Shown: one piece after another, positions 1 through 7,806 of the stretch
How positions within the stretch are numbered: position 1 is the first letter of the stretch
How the letters are laid out: each line of letters begins with the position of its first letter
From: Actinocatenispora sp963805605
GTDB taxonomy: Bacteria; Actinomycetota; Actinomycetes; Mycobacteriales; Micromonosporaceae
Direction of reading: 5' to 3'
Assembly: GCA_963805605.1 (NCBI GenBank)
Contig: CAWDUX010000002.1
Span: 3,100,001-3,164,000, forward strand
DNA length: 64,000 bases
Position numbers and translations under genes: made by a program
Notes under the pieces: model-generated
Databases searched by the model: none
Seen by the model: only the letters and a program-made list of their open reading frames with translations
Told to the model about the DNA's origin: nothing

Positions 1-103
1 ACCTCGTGAGTGATCCATTCACCACGCTATCCGGACAAGGCGAACGCGGCATGTCAGATAACCATCACTCCGCAGCATGTGTGAGGTCGGCGCGGTGGAG
101 GAT

Positions 104-514
104 TCAGCCCTGGCGGTCCGGTCCGGCGGCGGTGAGGGCGAGGCGGACCAGCACCCGACCCTCCCGCTGCATCGCTTCCCGATAGTCGTCCCAGTCGGGA
201 TGTTCTCCCACGCTGCGCCGGTAGTAGTCGACCAACGGCTCCATCGCTTCCGGCAGGCTGAGTACGTCGACTGTGCCGGTGATCTGGATCCAGCGGCCGA
301 AGAACGCATCGGGCAGTACGCACAGCCAGGCGCGCGGGTCGCGGCGCAGGTTCCGTACCTTGTACGCGGTTTCCCGGGTACTGATGACGGCCCGTCCCGC
401 CTCGTCCACGGTGACCGAGACGGGGCTGAGTTGCGGCGTGCCGTCACTCTTCATGGTGGCCAGCACTGCATGGTGCGAATCACGTAGTACGGCGCGGGCT
501 TCGTCGAGGTCCAT
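104..514 (-). CDS. PPOX-class F420-dependent family protein
   Basis: A 136-residue protein of the pyridoxamine-phosphate-oxidase-like split beta-barrel superfamily; actinobacterial members often bind F420 or FMN and reduce small molecules or bind heme. The N-terminus HHAVLATMKSDGTPQLSPV is the typical first strand pair, followed by KVRNLRRDPRAWLCVLPD and, near residue 75, GRWIQITGTVDVL. Length suits the short TIGR03618-like group. I chose the ATG at 514 because an in-frame extension to 640 adds an Arg/Pro-rich, non-domain stretch. It is transcribed away from the DUF1232 gene. Family is fairly sure; cofactor and substrate are not known. Confidence 0.8.
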   Translation of the reverse strand: MDLDEARAVLRDSHHAVLATMKSDGTPQLSPVSVTVDEAGRAVISTRETAYKVRNLRRDPRAWLCVLPDAFFGRWIQITGTVDVLSLPEAMEPLVDYYRRSVGEHPDWDDYREAMQREGRVLVRLALTAAGPDRQG

Positions 515-666
515 GTCTGTAGATCCTGCCGGTTCCCGGTCGAATGGTGGTCCGGTCACGACAACGCGCGAAGGTGGCCGAGCGGACGCAGCGGTGCGGG
601 CGGCGCCAAGCGTGCGGGAACGGCGAAACCCGGGCACCATGGTGGTAACGAGGAGGAGGTGGACCG

Positions 667-1050
667 ATGGCGTCTGGTGCGCTGCGGCGACGTAACGGGT
701 TCACGGCGCTGGGTCGGGCGCTGTTCGCGAAGGGCGGCCCCGGCCTGGGGCGCCGGCTCGGCGCGCTGCCCAGGTTGCTGGGTGCCCGGTTCCGTGGGCA
801 GTACAGGGACCTGAGCTGGGGTCGGCTGGTCGCGTTGGGGATCGGCGCGGTCTACATCATCTCCCCGATCGACCTCGTGCCGGAGGCGTTCTTCCTGGCC
901 TTCGGCCTGGTCGACGACGGGGTGGTGCTCGCCTGGCTGGCCGGTGGGCTGCTGGACGAGGCGGAACGTTTCCTCGACTGGGAGAAGCGGGCGGCACCGA
1001 AGGTCGACGGGCCCAAGGATCTGAAGGTGGTCAGGGCCGACCGGAGGTGA
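667..1050 (+). CDS. DUF1232 (YkvA-like) small membrane protein
   Basis: A 127-residue protein with the DUF1232/YkvA core: a hydrophobic segment WGRLVALGIGAVYIISPIDL (about residues 52-71) followed by VPEAFFLAFGLVDDGVVLAWLAGGLL. The motif SPIDLVPE is the hallmark of the family, whose function is unknown. The start ATG has a strong AGGAGGAGG ribosome site at 650-658. The last 20 bases overlap the 3' end of the convergent cytochrome b gene. It is a membrane-associated protein with no visible link to either neighbour. Confidence 0.82.
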   Translation: MASGALRRRNGFTALGRALFAKGGPGLGRRLGALPRLLGARFRGQYRDLSWGRLVALGIGAVYIISPIDLVPEAFFLAFGLVDDGVVLAWLAGGLLDEAERFLDWEKRAAPKVDGPKDLKVVRADRR

Positions 1051-2641
1051 TCTCCTCGCGGACCGGTGCCGGTGACACCGGCGCCGCTGCCGGTCTCCCG
1101 GCGGCGGGCTTTTCCACGGCGACGAAGAAGCCCTTGACCGCGGGGTCGATGACGCCGATGCGGTTCATCTTCTTGGGTACCACCCAGCCGCGGTAGGGCA
1201 GTGCGGTGTGGCCGTGTTCGTCGGGGGCTGCCAGTGGCTGGTGGACCTCGATGAACTGGCCTGAGGGCAGGCGTTTGATGATGCCGGTCTCGACGCCGTG
1301 GGCGAGGACCTCGCGGTCGTGCTGCTGCAGGCCCAGGGCGATGCGGTAGGCGATGTAGTAGGCGAGTGGCGGGATGATCAGGATCCCGATGCGGCCGGCC
1401 CAGGTCATCGCGTTGAGGCTGATATTGAACTTGTCGGCGATCACGTCGTTGCCGCCGGACAGCGTCAGTACCAGGAAGAACGCCACGGCCATCGCGCCCA
1501 GGCCGGTACGGGCCGGCACGTCACGCGGCCGCTGCAGCAGGTTGTGGGCAGTCTTGTCCTTGCTGAACCGCTTCTCCAGGAACGGGTACAGCAGTCCGCC
1601 GAGCACCATCACGGTGGGCACCGGTACGGCGGCGAAGAACACCGCGGGCACCGTGTAACCGTGGCCGAGCAGCGAGAATCTCAGTTCCCAGGCGGGGAAG
1701 AGCCGTACGAGGCCGTCGAGGAACATCACGTACCAGTCGGGCTGCGACGCCGAGGACACCACCGCCGCCCGGTACGGGCCGAACAGCCAGATCGGGTTGA
1801 TCTGCACCAGGCCACCGAACAGCGCCAGCACTCCGAACACGACCATGAAGAAGCCGCCGCCCTTGGCCGCGAATCCCGGGAACATCCGGTGCCCGACCAC
1901 GTTGTGCTCGGTACGCCCCGGCCCCGGCCACTGCGTGTGCTTCTGCTTGACCAGCAACGCCATGTGCACCGTGATCAGCAGCAGAATGATGCCGGGTACC
2001 AGGAACACGTGCAGGATGTAGAACCTTTCCAGGATCACGGTTCCGGGGAATTCACCGCCGAACAGCGAGAAGGACAGCCAGCTGCCGATCAGCGGGATGG
2101 ACATGATGATGCCGTCGATGATGCGCAGCCCGGTGCCCGACAGCGCGTCGTCGGGTAGTGAGTAGCCGAGCAGTCCTTCGGCGAAGCCGAGCCAGAACAG
2201 CAGGAACCCCACCATCCAGTTCAGCTCACGCGGCCGACGGAACGCACCGGTGAAGAACGTACGCAGCATGTGCACCACGATCGCCGCCATGAACAGCAAC
2301 GCCGCCCAGTGATGGATCTGCCGCAGGATCAACCCGCCCCGCACATCGAACGACAGATCCAACGACGACGCGTACGCCTGCGACATGGTGATCCCACGCA
2401 ACGGCACGTACGAACCGTGGTACACCACCTCGGTCGAGGACGGCGTGAAGAACAACGCCAGAAAAGTACCGGTCAACAACAGAATGATGAACGAGTACAA
2501 CGCGATCTCGCCCAACATGAACGACCAGTGGTCCGGAAAGACCTTGTTGAACAACTTCCGCAACGGCCCGGCACCACCCAGCCGCTGATCGGCCCAGTCC
2601 GCCGTGCCTGCGACGCCCGGCCATCGCCGCGCTTCTACCAT
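1031..2641 (-). CDS. qcrB: Cytochrome bc1 complex cytochrome b subunit (QcrB-like), orphan copy
   Basis: A 536-residue integral membrane protein closely resembling actinobacterial QcrB, the quinol-oxidising cytochrome b of the bcc-aa3 supercomplex. Visible hallmarks: NKVFPDHWSFMLGEIALYSF before helix 1; heme-b histidines in RQIHHWAALLFMAAIVVHML and in ILHVFLVPGIILLLITVHMA; LLGYSLPDDALSGTGLR; KHTQWPGPGRTEHNVVG; and the cytoplasmic tail HGVETGIIKRLPSGQFIEVH. qcrC and qcrA, which normally precede qcrB, are absent here, so this may be a second, stand-alone cytochrome b. The start codon lies inside a palindrome and only 6 nt after a TAGCTT -10-like hexamer, suggesting a leaderless transcript under a repressor. 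Family call is secure; its role beside a main qcrCAB operon is inferred. Confidence 0.9.
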   Translation of the reverse strand: MVEARRWPGVAGTADWADQRLGGAGPLRKLFNKVFPDHWSFMLGEIALYSFIILLLTGTFLALFFTPSSTEVVYHGSYVPLRGITMSQAYASSLDLSFDVRGGLILRQIHHWAALLFMAAIVVHMLRTFFTGAFRRPRELNWMVGFLLFWLGFAEGLLGYSLPDDALSGTGLRIIDGIIMSIPLIGSWLSFSLFGGEFPGTVILERFYILHVFLVPGIILLLITVHMALLVKQKHTQWPGPGRTEHNVVGHRMFPGFAAKGGGFFMVVFGVLALFGGLVQINPIWLFGPYRAAVVSSASQPDWYVMFLDGLVRLFPAWELRFSLLGHGYTVPAVFFAAVPVPTVMVLGGLLYPFLEKRFSKDKTAHNLLQRPRDVPARTGLGAMAVAFFLVLTLSGGNDVIADKFNISLNAMTWAGRIGILIIPPLAYYIAYRIALGLQQHDREVLAHGVETGIIKRLPSGQFIEVHQPLAAPDEHGHTALPYRGWVVPKKMNRIGVIDPAVKGFFVAVEKPAAGRPAAAPVSPAPVREEITSGRP

Positions 2642-2669
2642 AAGTAGAAGCTACTACATCGTGTAGAAG
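2632..2669 (-). promoter_or_regulatory. Double palindromic operator over the cytochrome b promoter and start
   Basis: Two adjacent inverted repeats occupy this stretch. CTTCTAC (2632-2638) pairs with GTAGAAG (2644-2650), and CTACTACA (2651-2658) pairs, with one mismatch, with TGTAGAAG (2662-2669) around TCG. A -10-like TAGCTT on the minus strand (2653-2648) lies between the arms and the ATG at 2641 is inside the first palindrome. TACA...TGTA operators of this form are known for BlaI/MecI/CopY-family repressors; assignment to that family is inference, and no such repressor gene is in the window. Confidence 0.55.
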
Positions 2670-2765
2670 TAGGGAAGTCCCGGCGGCCGGACCGCTCGAC
2701 GTAAGCTTCCTGGGCAATCTCTGCACCGTGATGAGATCCCTACGGCTAGCGAAAGGCACAACGGC

Positions 2766-4139
2766 GTGCGTTACTACGAATCCGTCGTCGACCTCATCGG
2801 CGACACCCCGCTGGTACGGCTGCGCAACGTGATCAGCGAGCGCACCCGCGCCACGGTCCTGGCCAAGGTCGAGTACTTCAACCCGGGCGGCAGCGTCAAG
2901 GACCGCATCGCGGTACGCATGATCGACGCCGCCGAGGCTTCCGGTGAGCTGAAGCCCGGTGGCACGATCGTCGAGCCGACCAGCGGAAACACCGGGGTCG
3001 GGCTGGCCATCGTGGCGCAGCAGCGCGGCTACCGGTGCGTATTCGTCTGCCCGGACAAGGTCAGCGAGGACAAGATCAACGTGCTGCGGGCGTACGGCGC
3101 CGAGGTCGAGGTCTGCCCGACCGCGGTGGCGCCCGAGGACCCCCGGTCCTACTACAACGTCTCCGACCGCCTGGTCCGCGAGATCCCCAACGCCTGGAAG
3201 CCCGACCAGTACTCCAACCCGAACAACCCGCGCTCGCACTACGAGACCACCGGCCCCGAACTGTGGGCCCAGACGGACGGCCGGATCACCCACTTCGTCA
3301 CCGGGGTCGGCACCGGCGGCACGATCTCCGGCACCGGCCGCTACCTCAAGGAGATCTCCGACGGCGCGGTGAAGGTCATCGGCGCGGACCCCGAGGGCTC
3401 CGTCTACTCCGGCGGTTCCGGCCGGCCATACCTCGTCGAGGGGGTCGGCGAGGACTTCTGGCCCAGCGCCTACGACCGGACCGTGTGCGACGAGATCATC
3501 GCCGTCTCCGACTCCGCCTCCTTCGACCTGACCCGCCGGCTCGCCCGCGAGGAGGGTCTGCTGGTCGGCGGCTCCTGCGGGATGGCCGCAGTCGCGGCGC
3601 TACGGGTCGCAGAACAGGCCGGCCCCGACGACGTCGTCGTGGTACTGCTGCCTGACGGTGGCCGCGGCTACCTGTCGAAGATCTTCAACGACAACTGGAT
3701 GGCCCACTACGGCTTCCTGACCGACGGCGGCGGCTCGGCGACCGTCGCCGACGCACTCGCCGGCAAGGACGGCCGGCTGCCCGAGCTGGTGCACGTACAC
3801 CCCACCGAGACCGTCCGCGACGCCATCGACATCCTGCGCGAATACGGCATCAGCCAGATGCCCGTGGTCAAGGCGGAACCGCCGCTGGTCACCGCCGAGG
3901 TCGTCGGCTCGGTCGCCGAACGCGACCTGCTGGACGCGCTGTTCAACGGTCGAGCGCACCTGCACGACCCGATCGAGGGGCACATGTCGGCGCCGCTGCC
4001 GATGATCGGGGCCGGCCAGCCGGTCGGCGCGGCCATCACCCTGCTGGAGGGCGACGGTGCCGCACTGGTGCTCTTCGACGGCAAGCCCAAAGGTGTGCTG
4101 ACCCGCCAGGACCTGCTGACCTACCTGTCCACCGACTGA
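2766..4139 (+). CDS. cbs: Cystathionine beta-synthase
   Basis: A 457-residue PLP enzyme that condenses homocysteine with serine (or O-acetylserine) to cystathionine in reverse transsulfuration. The fold-type II catalytic domain fills residues 1-320. It has the PLP lysine in NPGGSVKDRIA, the substrate loop EPTSGNTGVGL, and the phosphate-binding glycines TGVGTGGTISGTGR. Two CBS motifs follow (about 335-457, including RDAIDILREYGISQMPVV and GVLTRQDLLTYL), as in mycobacterial Cbs. The GTG start is followed by RYYESVVDLIGDTPLVRL; a GAAAGG ribosome site lies about 10 nt upstream. metB lies about 5 kb downstream on the same strand, so the transsulfuration genes are near each other but not in one operon. 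Confidence 0.95.
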   Translation: MRYYESVVDLIGDTPLVRLRNVISERTRATVLAKVEYFNPGGSVKDRIAVRMIDAAEASGELKPGGTIVEPTSGNTGVGLAIVAQQRGYRCVFVCPDKVSEDKINVLRAYGAEVEVCPTAVAPEDPRSYYNVSDRLVREIPNAWKPDQYSNPNNPRSHYETTGPELWAQTDGRITHFVTGVGTGGTISGTGRYLKEISDGAVKVIGADPEGSVYSGGSGRPYLVEGVGEDFWPSAYDRTVCDEIIAVSDSASFDLTRRLAREEGLLVGGSCGMAAVAALRVAEQAGPDDVVVVLLPDGGRGYLSKIFNDNWMAHYGFLTDGGGSATVADALAGKDGRLPELVHVHPTETVRDAIDILREYGISQMPVVKAEPPLVTAEVVGSVAERDLLDALFNGRAHLHDPIEGHMSAPLPMIGAGQPVGAAITLLEGDGAALVLFDGKPKGVLTRQDLLTYLSTD

Positions 4140-4153
4140 CGTCCGACCTCAGC

Positions 4154-4181
4154 GACCGGCGGCACCACCGTGCCGCCGGTC
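4154..4181. terminator. Bidirectional hairpin terminator between cbs and the GNAT gene
   Basis: GACCGGCGGCA (4154-4164) and TGCCGCCGGTC (4171-4181) form a perfect 11-bp stem with a 6-nt loop. It sits 14 nt after the cbs stop and touches the stop codon of the convergent GNAT gene. There is no U-tract, as is common in actinobacteria. Confidence 0.7.
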
Positions 4182-4683
4182 AGCCGGTCGGTCCGTCCTC
4201 GGCGGGCTGCGCGTCGGTAAGGGCGAGCGCGTAACCGAGCAGGGCCGGGTAGGGCGGGAACCTGGCCTCGGAGCTGGTGCCGTCGAGGTGCCAACCGTGC
4301 TGCTCGTACAGGGCCCGGGCCCGGTGGTTCTTCGACATCACCCACAGCCGGGCGATCTCGTGCCCGTCCTCGCGGATGCTGTCGACCGCCGCGGCGAGCA
4401 GCCGACTACCGACGCCGCGTCGCCAGTGCATCGGCGCCACGTACAGATGGCTGATGCGTTCGTCCTGCCGGCTGATGTACCCGACCGGCCCCTCGTCACC
4501 GACTGCGACCAGCACCTTCTCCGCGTGGCCGGTCAGCATCCGCCACACCAGCTCGGCGACCTGCTGGTCCGGGAACGGGTACTGATCCTGTGGGAACACA
4601 TGCCCGTACGCGGCGAGGGCCGCGGCGCGCTGCACGGTGAACAGGTCCTGGGAGTCAGCGGGGGTGCCGGCACGCAGCCACAT
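4180..4683 (-). CDS. GNAT-family N-acetyltransferase
   Basis: A 167-residue acetyltransferase of the GCN5 superfamily. The acetyl-CoA loop is seen as HWRRGVGSRLLAAAV (about residues 86-100), preceded by strand 4 ISHLYVAP and followed by LWVMSKNHRARALYEQHGW, the usual motif-B region. The N-terminal RAGTPADSQDLFTVQRAA is the normal first strand-helix. The substrate cannot be read from sequence. The gene is convergent with cbs and shares its terminator. Confidence 0.85.
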   Translation of the reverse strand: MWLRAGTPADSQDLFTVQRAAALAAYGHVFPQDQYPFPDQQVAELVWRMLTGHAEKVLVAVGDEGPVGYISRQDERISHLYVAPMHWRRGVGSRLLAAAVDSIREDGHEIARLWVMSKNHRARALYEQHGWHLDGTSSEARFPPYPALLGYALALTDAQPAEDGPTG

Positions 4684-4754
4684 GCTCGGATCGTACTGCG
4701 GGCAGCGAAACGGGCCGGTCCACAGGGGATCCGGCCCGTGTCAGCACGCCATGC

Positions 4755-5105
4755 TCAGGCACTCAGATACGGGTTGTCCGAGTCGGTGTAGTTGGTCGCC
4801 TGGTAGCTACCGTCCGAGCTCTGCTCGACGGAGGTGTCGTAGCTGCCGTCGTGGTTGCTGTCCACGGAGGCGTACTCGACCTGTCCGTCGGCGCCGACCG
4901 AGGCGGTCACGTCGGCGTGGCCGTCGCCGTCGGTGTCGGCCTCGACGTAGTCGACGTTGCCGTCGTTGTCGGTGTCGATGCCCTGGTAGTCGGCGGTGCC
5001 GTCGCCATTGGTGTCGACCAGGTACTCGGTGCCCTGCGACGTCTGGTCGACGTCGATGGTGTCCTCGTGGCCGTCACCGTCTACGTCGGCGTGGTACTCC
5101 TCCAT
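4755..5105 (-). CDS. Acidic D-x-D-G-D repeat protein, probably Ca2+-binding
   Basis: A 116-residue, extremely acidic protein built of repeats of the form D-x-[DN]-G-[DN]: DVDGDGHED, DTNGDGTADY, DTDNDGNVDY, DTDGDGHADV and DSNHDGSYD. Such repeats bind calcium in dockerins, thrombospondin type 3 repeats and related proteins. There is no signal peptide or membrane segment, so it appears cytoplasmic or non-classically exported. I chose the ATG at 5105 because it is preceded by GAGGGAGC about 7 nt upstream and the longer reading adds unrelated residues. It stands alone. Calcium binding is inferred from the repeat pattern; biological role unknown. Confidence 0.72.
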   Translation of the reverse strand: MEEYHADVDGDGHEDTIDVDQTSQGTEYLVDTNGDGTADYQGIDTDNDGNVDYVEADTDGDGHADVTASVGADGQVEYASVDSNHDGSYDTSVEQSSDGSYQATNYTDSDNPYLSA

Positions 5106-5385
5106 CGGAGTGCTCCCTCGTGTTGTGTGTCTGTCGTTGCCGTTGACCAAACCGTACCCGGCACCCCAAGCCGTCCTCATCCCGTCTTCGTGCCACCTCG
5201 GGCCGTCGACCCGGCGGTGACGTTGTGGCCGGATCCGGTCACCGTGCGGGAATCACTCGACTGTCGTTTGTGGACGGTGATTCGGTGGAGCTGCGTCGGG
5301 TGAACGGACCCCGACAGCGCGCAGTCAGGAGCGACTGTCAGAATGATCGGGTAGCCACGTTCTGCGAGGCTACGAACTACCAGCA

Positions 5386-5430
5386 CAGTGGTGCCCCGGT
5401 CCCGACGCAAGCCGGGCCGGGGCACCACTG
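5386..5430. repeat. Strong inverted repeat upstream of the Uma2 pseudogene
   Basis: CAGTGGTGCCCCGG (5386-5399) is a perfect inverted copy of CCGGGGCACCACTG (5417-5430) around a 17-nt loop. It lies in the 357-bp gap between the acidic-repeat gene and the Uma2 remnant, where I see no other gene. It could be a terminator or the remnant of a small mobile element. Confidence 0.5.
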
Positions 5431-5462
5431 CTGTGCGGCTGAGGAGGGGCGGCCGGACGATC

Positions 5463-6011
5463 ATGATGGTCGTGGGGCATGTCCGTCCGTGGACGGAACC
5501 GGACTACCTGACTCTGGGCAGGACTGCGGACCGGATCGAGCTGCTGGACGGCAGCCTGTTGGTGAGCCCTGCGCCGAGTGAGTGACACAAGCACCTGTCC
5601 CGGAAGTTGGCCAACGCCCTGGACGACGCGGCCACGTCTGCCGGCCTGATCGTGTTCGAGGCCGTCAATGTACGGCTGGGGGTGGAACGGATCGTCATTC
5701 CGGACCTGGTCGTGGCCGATACCGATGTTGAGGGCGCGGTCGTTGAATCAGGTGAGGTCCGCCTGGTCGGCGAGATCGTCTCGCCGGGCAACGCAGCAGC
5801 CGATCGACTGGTGAAGATGCAACTCTATGCCGCAGCTGGGATCCGCTGGTATCTGTTGATCGAGCCGGACACTGCGGCCGGAGTGACCTTGCTGCTCTAC
5901 CGGCTGGACGGCGCCCACTATGTCGAGGACGCCGTGGTCGCCAAGGGCGAGGTACTCCAGATCGACGAGCCGTTCACCGTTCGGCTCGATCCGGCTGCGC
6001 TGGTTCGATGA
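5463..6011 (+). pseudogene. Uma2-family (DUF820) endonuclease, interrupted by an in-frame TGA
   Basis: The frame reads MMVVGHVRPWTEPDYLTL and ELLDGSLLVSPAPSE, then hits TGA at 5583-5585, and continues without a frame change as HKHLSRKLANALDDAA. Later come RIVIPDLVVADTDV, LVGEIVSPGNAAADRLVKM and YAAAGIRWYLLIEP. The Uma2 family has PD-(D/E)xK-like residues: here PDLVV and EIVSP are both present. One nonsense codon therefore splits an otherwise complete protein of about 180 residues. The family is common and often multi-copy in actinomycetes and cyanobacteria, with unproven nuclease function. An intact paralogue lies at 24428-24982. Readthrough or a sequencing error cannot be excluded. Confidence 0.78.
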
Positions 6012-6053
6012 ACCGGCGCAGCCCCTCCGGATGCGGAGAGGCTCCACTCCTGG

Positions 6054-6156
6054 TCAGCTGGTCTTGGCGACGCCGATCGGGCAGCTCATGCCGTTGGGGC
6101 CGTGGTTGCAGTAGCCGTACGGGTTCTTCGATCCTGGCGAACGGTGTAGTGCTGAT
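6054..6156 (-). repeat. msrA 3'-end duplicate, copy A
   Basis: On the minus strand this stretch still encodes PYGYCNHGPNGMSCPIG followed by VAKTS and a stop, matching the last 22 codons of the intact msrA at 7807 (PIGIARTA). It has no upstream msrA body. About 30 bp at its inner end (6124-6156) are shared with copy B but not with msrA itself, so A and B are copies of one duplicated unit. It lies just downstream of the unknown gene at 6163. Confidence 0.8.
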
Positions 6157-6162
6157 GCTGGC

Positions 6163-6756
6163 TCACTCGGTGAACTTCGGATCCGCATAGCCCATCTGGC
6201 GCATCCTCGCGGTGGTGAAGACGACCACGATCTCGTCTCCGGGGATAAACACCTTTCCCAGACTCGGGAACTGCGGCATGCCGGCCACGAACCACACCGG
6301 ACCGCCGTCGAAGTCCAGTCGTAGGGCCGTAGGGACATCGACGTCATGGGGTGGGCCGATCACCTGACCGTCAGGCCGCATGCTTGGTCCGATCGTGAAC
6401 CGCTCCCATGACACCTGAGCATCACGCACCGGTTGCCCTAGCATCGCCGTCCAGCGCGAATCGGCACTCGGCCCGACCCGTTGGGTCCCAGCCTGGTCGG
6501 CATGACGGGCAATCGGCTCCAGGAACACTTCGACGCCGTATGGGTAGAAGGTCGCTGTCCAGGTGACCGTCACCGGACCTGCGTCGGTGGTCAACTGCAC
6601 ACCCATCACGGCGTGATGCCAGTCACCGAAGTCCCACTCAAACTCCGGCCCCATGCTGCTCAGGTCCCCATATCCGACGGAGAACACGCGACGGCCCCGT
6701 AGTGAGCCGACCCGACGGTCGAAGCTGGCGCGTACATCGCCGTCGTCGTTCGTCAC
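6163..6756 (-). CDS. Protein of unknown function in the msrA-tail pocket
   Basis: A protein of about 197 residues that I do not recognise. The middle reads FEWDFGDWHHAVMGVQ and TVTWTATFYPYGVEVF, suggesting beta-rich structure; the C-terminus GKVFIPGDEIVVVFTTARM also looks like strands. No signal peptide or membrane helix is seen. I favour the GTG at 6756, which has GGGAG about 10 nt upstream; a TTG at 6792 is the alternative. A minus-strand TATAAA at 6802-6797 is a likely -10 box. It lies between two copies of the msrA 3' end, which suggests that it arrived as a discrete insertion. Confidence 0.55.
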   Translation of the reverse strand: MTNDDGDVRASFDRRVGSLRGRRVFSVGYGDLSSMGPEFEWDFGDWHHAVMGVQLTTDAGPVTVTWTATFYPYGVEVFLEPIARHADQAGTQRVGPSADSRWTAMLGQPVRDAQVSWERFTIGPSMRPDGQVIGPPHDVDVPTALRLDFDGGPVWFVAGMPQFPSLGKVFIPGDEIVVVFTTARMRQMGYADPKFTE

Positions 6757-6826
6757 GATCGCAGGATCTCCCGGCGGTACCAGGCACGACAACGCCTTTA
6801 TAGCGGATCAACCTGCGCACCTGCCG

Positions 6827-6861
6827 CGAGCGGCCACCGTCGAGATGGCGGTGGCCGCTCG
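6827..6861. terminator. 13-bp perfect hairpin
   Basis: CGAGCGGCCACCG (6827-6839) pairs with CGGTGGCCGCTCG (6849-6861), loop 9 nt. It lies between the msrA-tail copy B and the promoter of the unknown gene, and could end minus-strand transcription coming from the toxin-antitoxin pair. Confidence 0.55.
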
Positions 6862-6870
6862 TTGAAGGGA

Positions 6871-6977
6871 TCAGGTGGTGGTACGGGCGACGCCGATCGG
6901 GCAGCTCATGCCGTTGGGACCGTGGTTGCAGTAGCTGGTCCGGGTTCTTCGACTCTGGCGAACAGTGATGTACTGAT
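6871..6977 (-). repeat. msrA 3'-end duplicate, copy B (frameshifted)
   Basis: This second extra copy of the msrA terminus is nearly identical to copy A from GCGACGCCGATCGGGCAGCT through GGTTGCAGTAG. It then differs by a short insertion (CTGGTCC in place of CCGTAC) that breaks the reading frame. It shares with copy A the extra TTCTTCGA...CTGGCGAAC segment absent from the true msrA. It separates the toxin-antitoxin genes from the unknown gene at 6163. Confidence 0.78.
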
Positions 6978-6990
6978 TCGCGCCTTTGAA

Positions 6991-7281
6991 TCAGCGCGAC
7001 CGGTAGGCGTCGGCGCGGTGTTCGATTGCCGTCACGGTCACGACGCGGTCGTCTTCGTCAATCTCGTAGAGGACGCGATACGTGCCCCGTCTGGCCGACC
7101 AGGTTCCCTCGAACGGCGGCAGAAGCAGTCGTTTGCCGACGCGATGCGGGTTGTCGAGGAGAGCGGTGGTGACGAACTCGTAGACGGCTGCGGCGATCTT
7201 TTCTGGCAGCCGTCCGGCCAGAGCGCGTGCGGCCGGGCCGGCGACCTGAAGTCGGTAGCTGTCGGGAGCGGGGCCGGTCAC
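6991..7281 (-). CDS. RelE/ParE-family toxin
   Basis: A 96-residue RelE-superfamily protein, normally an mRNA interferase acting on ribosome-bound mRNA. Visible family features are YRLQVAGPAARALAGRLPEK at the N-terminus, NPHRVGKRLLLPPFEGTWSA in the centre, and the C-terminal RRGTYRVLYEIDEDDRVVTV and IEHRADAYR. The arginines and tyrosine of this last region are where RelE toxins have their catalytic residues. It overlaps the antitoxin gene by 4 bp, the usual antitoxin-first order, so the two are co-translated. Clear family; target specificity unknown. Confidence 0.87.
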   Translation of the reverse strand: MTGPAPDSYRLQVAGPAARALAGRLPEKIAAAVYEFVTTALLDNPHRVGKRLLLPPFEGTWSARRGTYRVLYEIDEDDRVVTVTAIEHRADAYRSR

Positions 7282-7562
7282 CGTGCCTGCTTCGACCGCT
7301 TCGCCATCAACGCCGCGAGTTCGTCGGTGTCGAGGACGTCACCGGCTTCGACGGCCGCCTTGGACTCGGCAAGTTGCCGCATGGCCTCGGCACTGGACAG
7401 GACCTCCAGCGTCTCTTCCAACGCCGCGAGATCGTCGGCAGAGATGAGCACCGCGGCGGCGTGACCGTGTCGGGTGATCTCTATCCGCTCATGTGTCGAG
7501 GCCACCTCATCGAGGAGTTCCGAAAGGCGGTTGCGGGCGTCGGTGAACGGCACAGCAGTCAT
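7278..7562 (-). CDS. Phd/YefM (RelB)-type antitoxin
   Basis: A 94-residue antitoxin. Its N-terminus, TAVPFTDARNRLSELLDEVA, followed by IEITRHGHAAAVLISADDLAAL, is the classic Phd/YefM DNA-binding fold, which also autorepresses the operon; the C-terminal part binds and neutralises the toxin. I set the start at the ATG at 7562: a consensus-like minus-strand TATACT (7574-7569) ends 6 nt before it, indicating a leaderless transcript. Located between msrA (copy C of the tail) and tail copy B, so the pair looks like an insertion cassette. Confidence 0.87.
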   Translation of the reverse strand: MTAVPFTDARNRLSELLDEVASTHERIEITRHGHAAAVLISADDLAALEETLEVLSSAEAMRQLAESKAAVEAGDVLDTDELAALMAKRSKQAR

Positions 7563-7568
7563 GCCCAA

Positions 7569-7574
7569 AGTATA
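7569..7574 (-). promoter_or_regulatory. -10 box of the toxin-antitoxin operon (leaderless)
   Basis: Minus-strand TATACT ends 6 nt before the antitoxin ATG at 7562, so the transcript should begin at or next to the start codon. No clear -35 box is visible. Confidence 0.5.
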
Positions 7575-7806
7575 GGCAGTTACTGGCGCGAAGTCTGTAC
7601 AGATTCCCGGAGCCTGTCGGCGCGGATCGCCGGGTCGACAAGCTCGGCGATCTTAGGTGTCTGGACGATCTCACCCGCCACTAATCGGACAAATCATGCT
7701 ATTAGTGCCTGGCTCGGCGGCGCGCACCAAGCGAGTCTCGGGCTTCGGCGCGGAGTGCGACAGCTCTGGCGCGAATCCGCGGACCCACGCCGGAGCCACG
7801 GCGACA

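Noticed and set aside
1..103. Possible gene at the left edge
   Set aside because: No frame here has a convincing product; the first real gene ends at 104.
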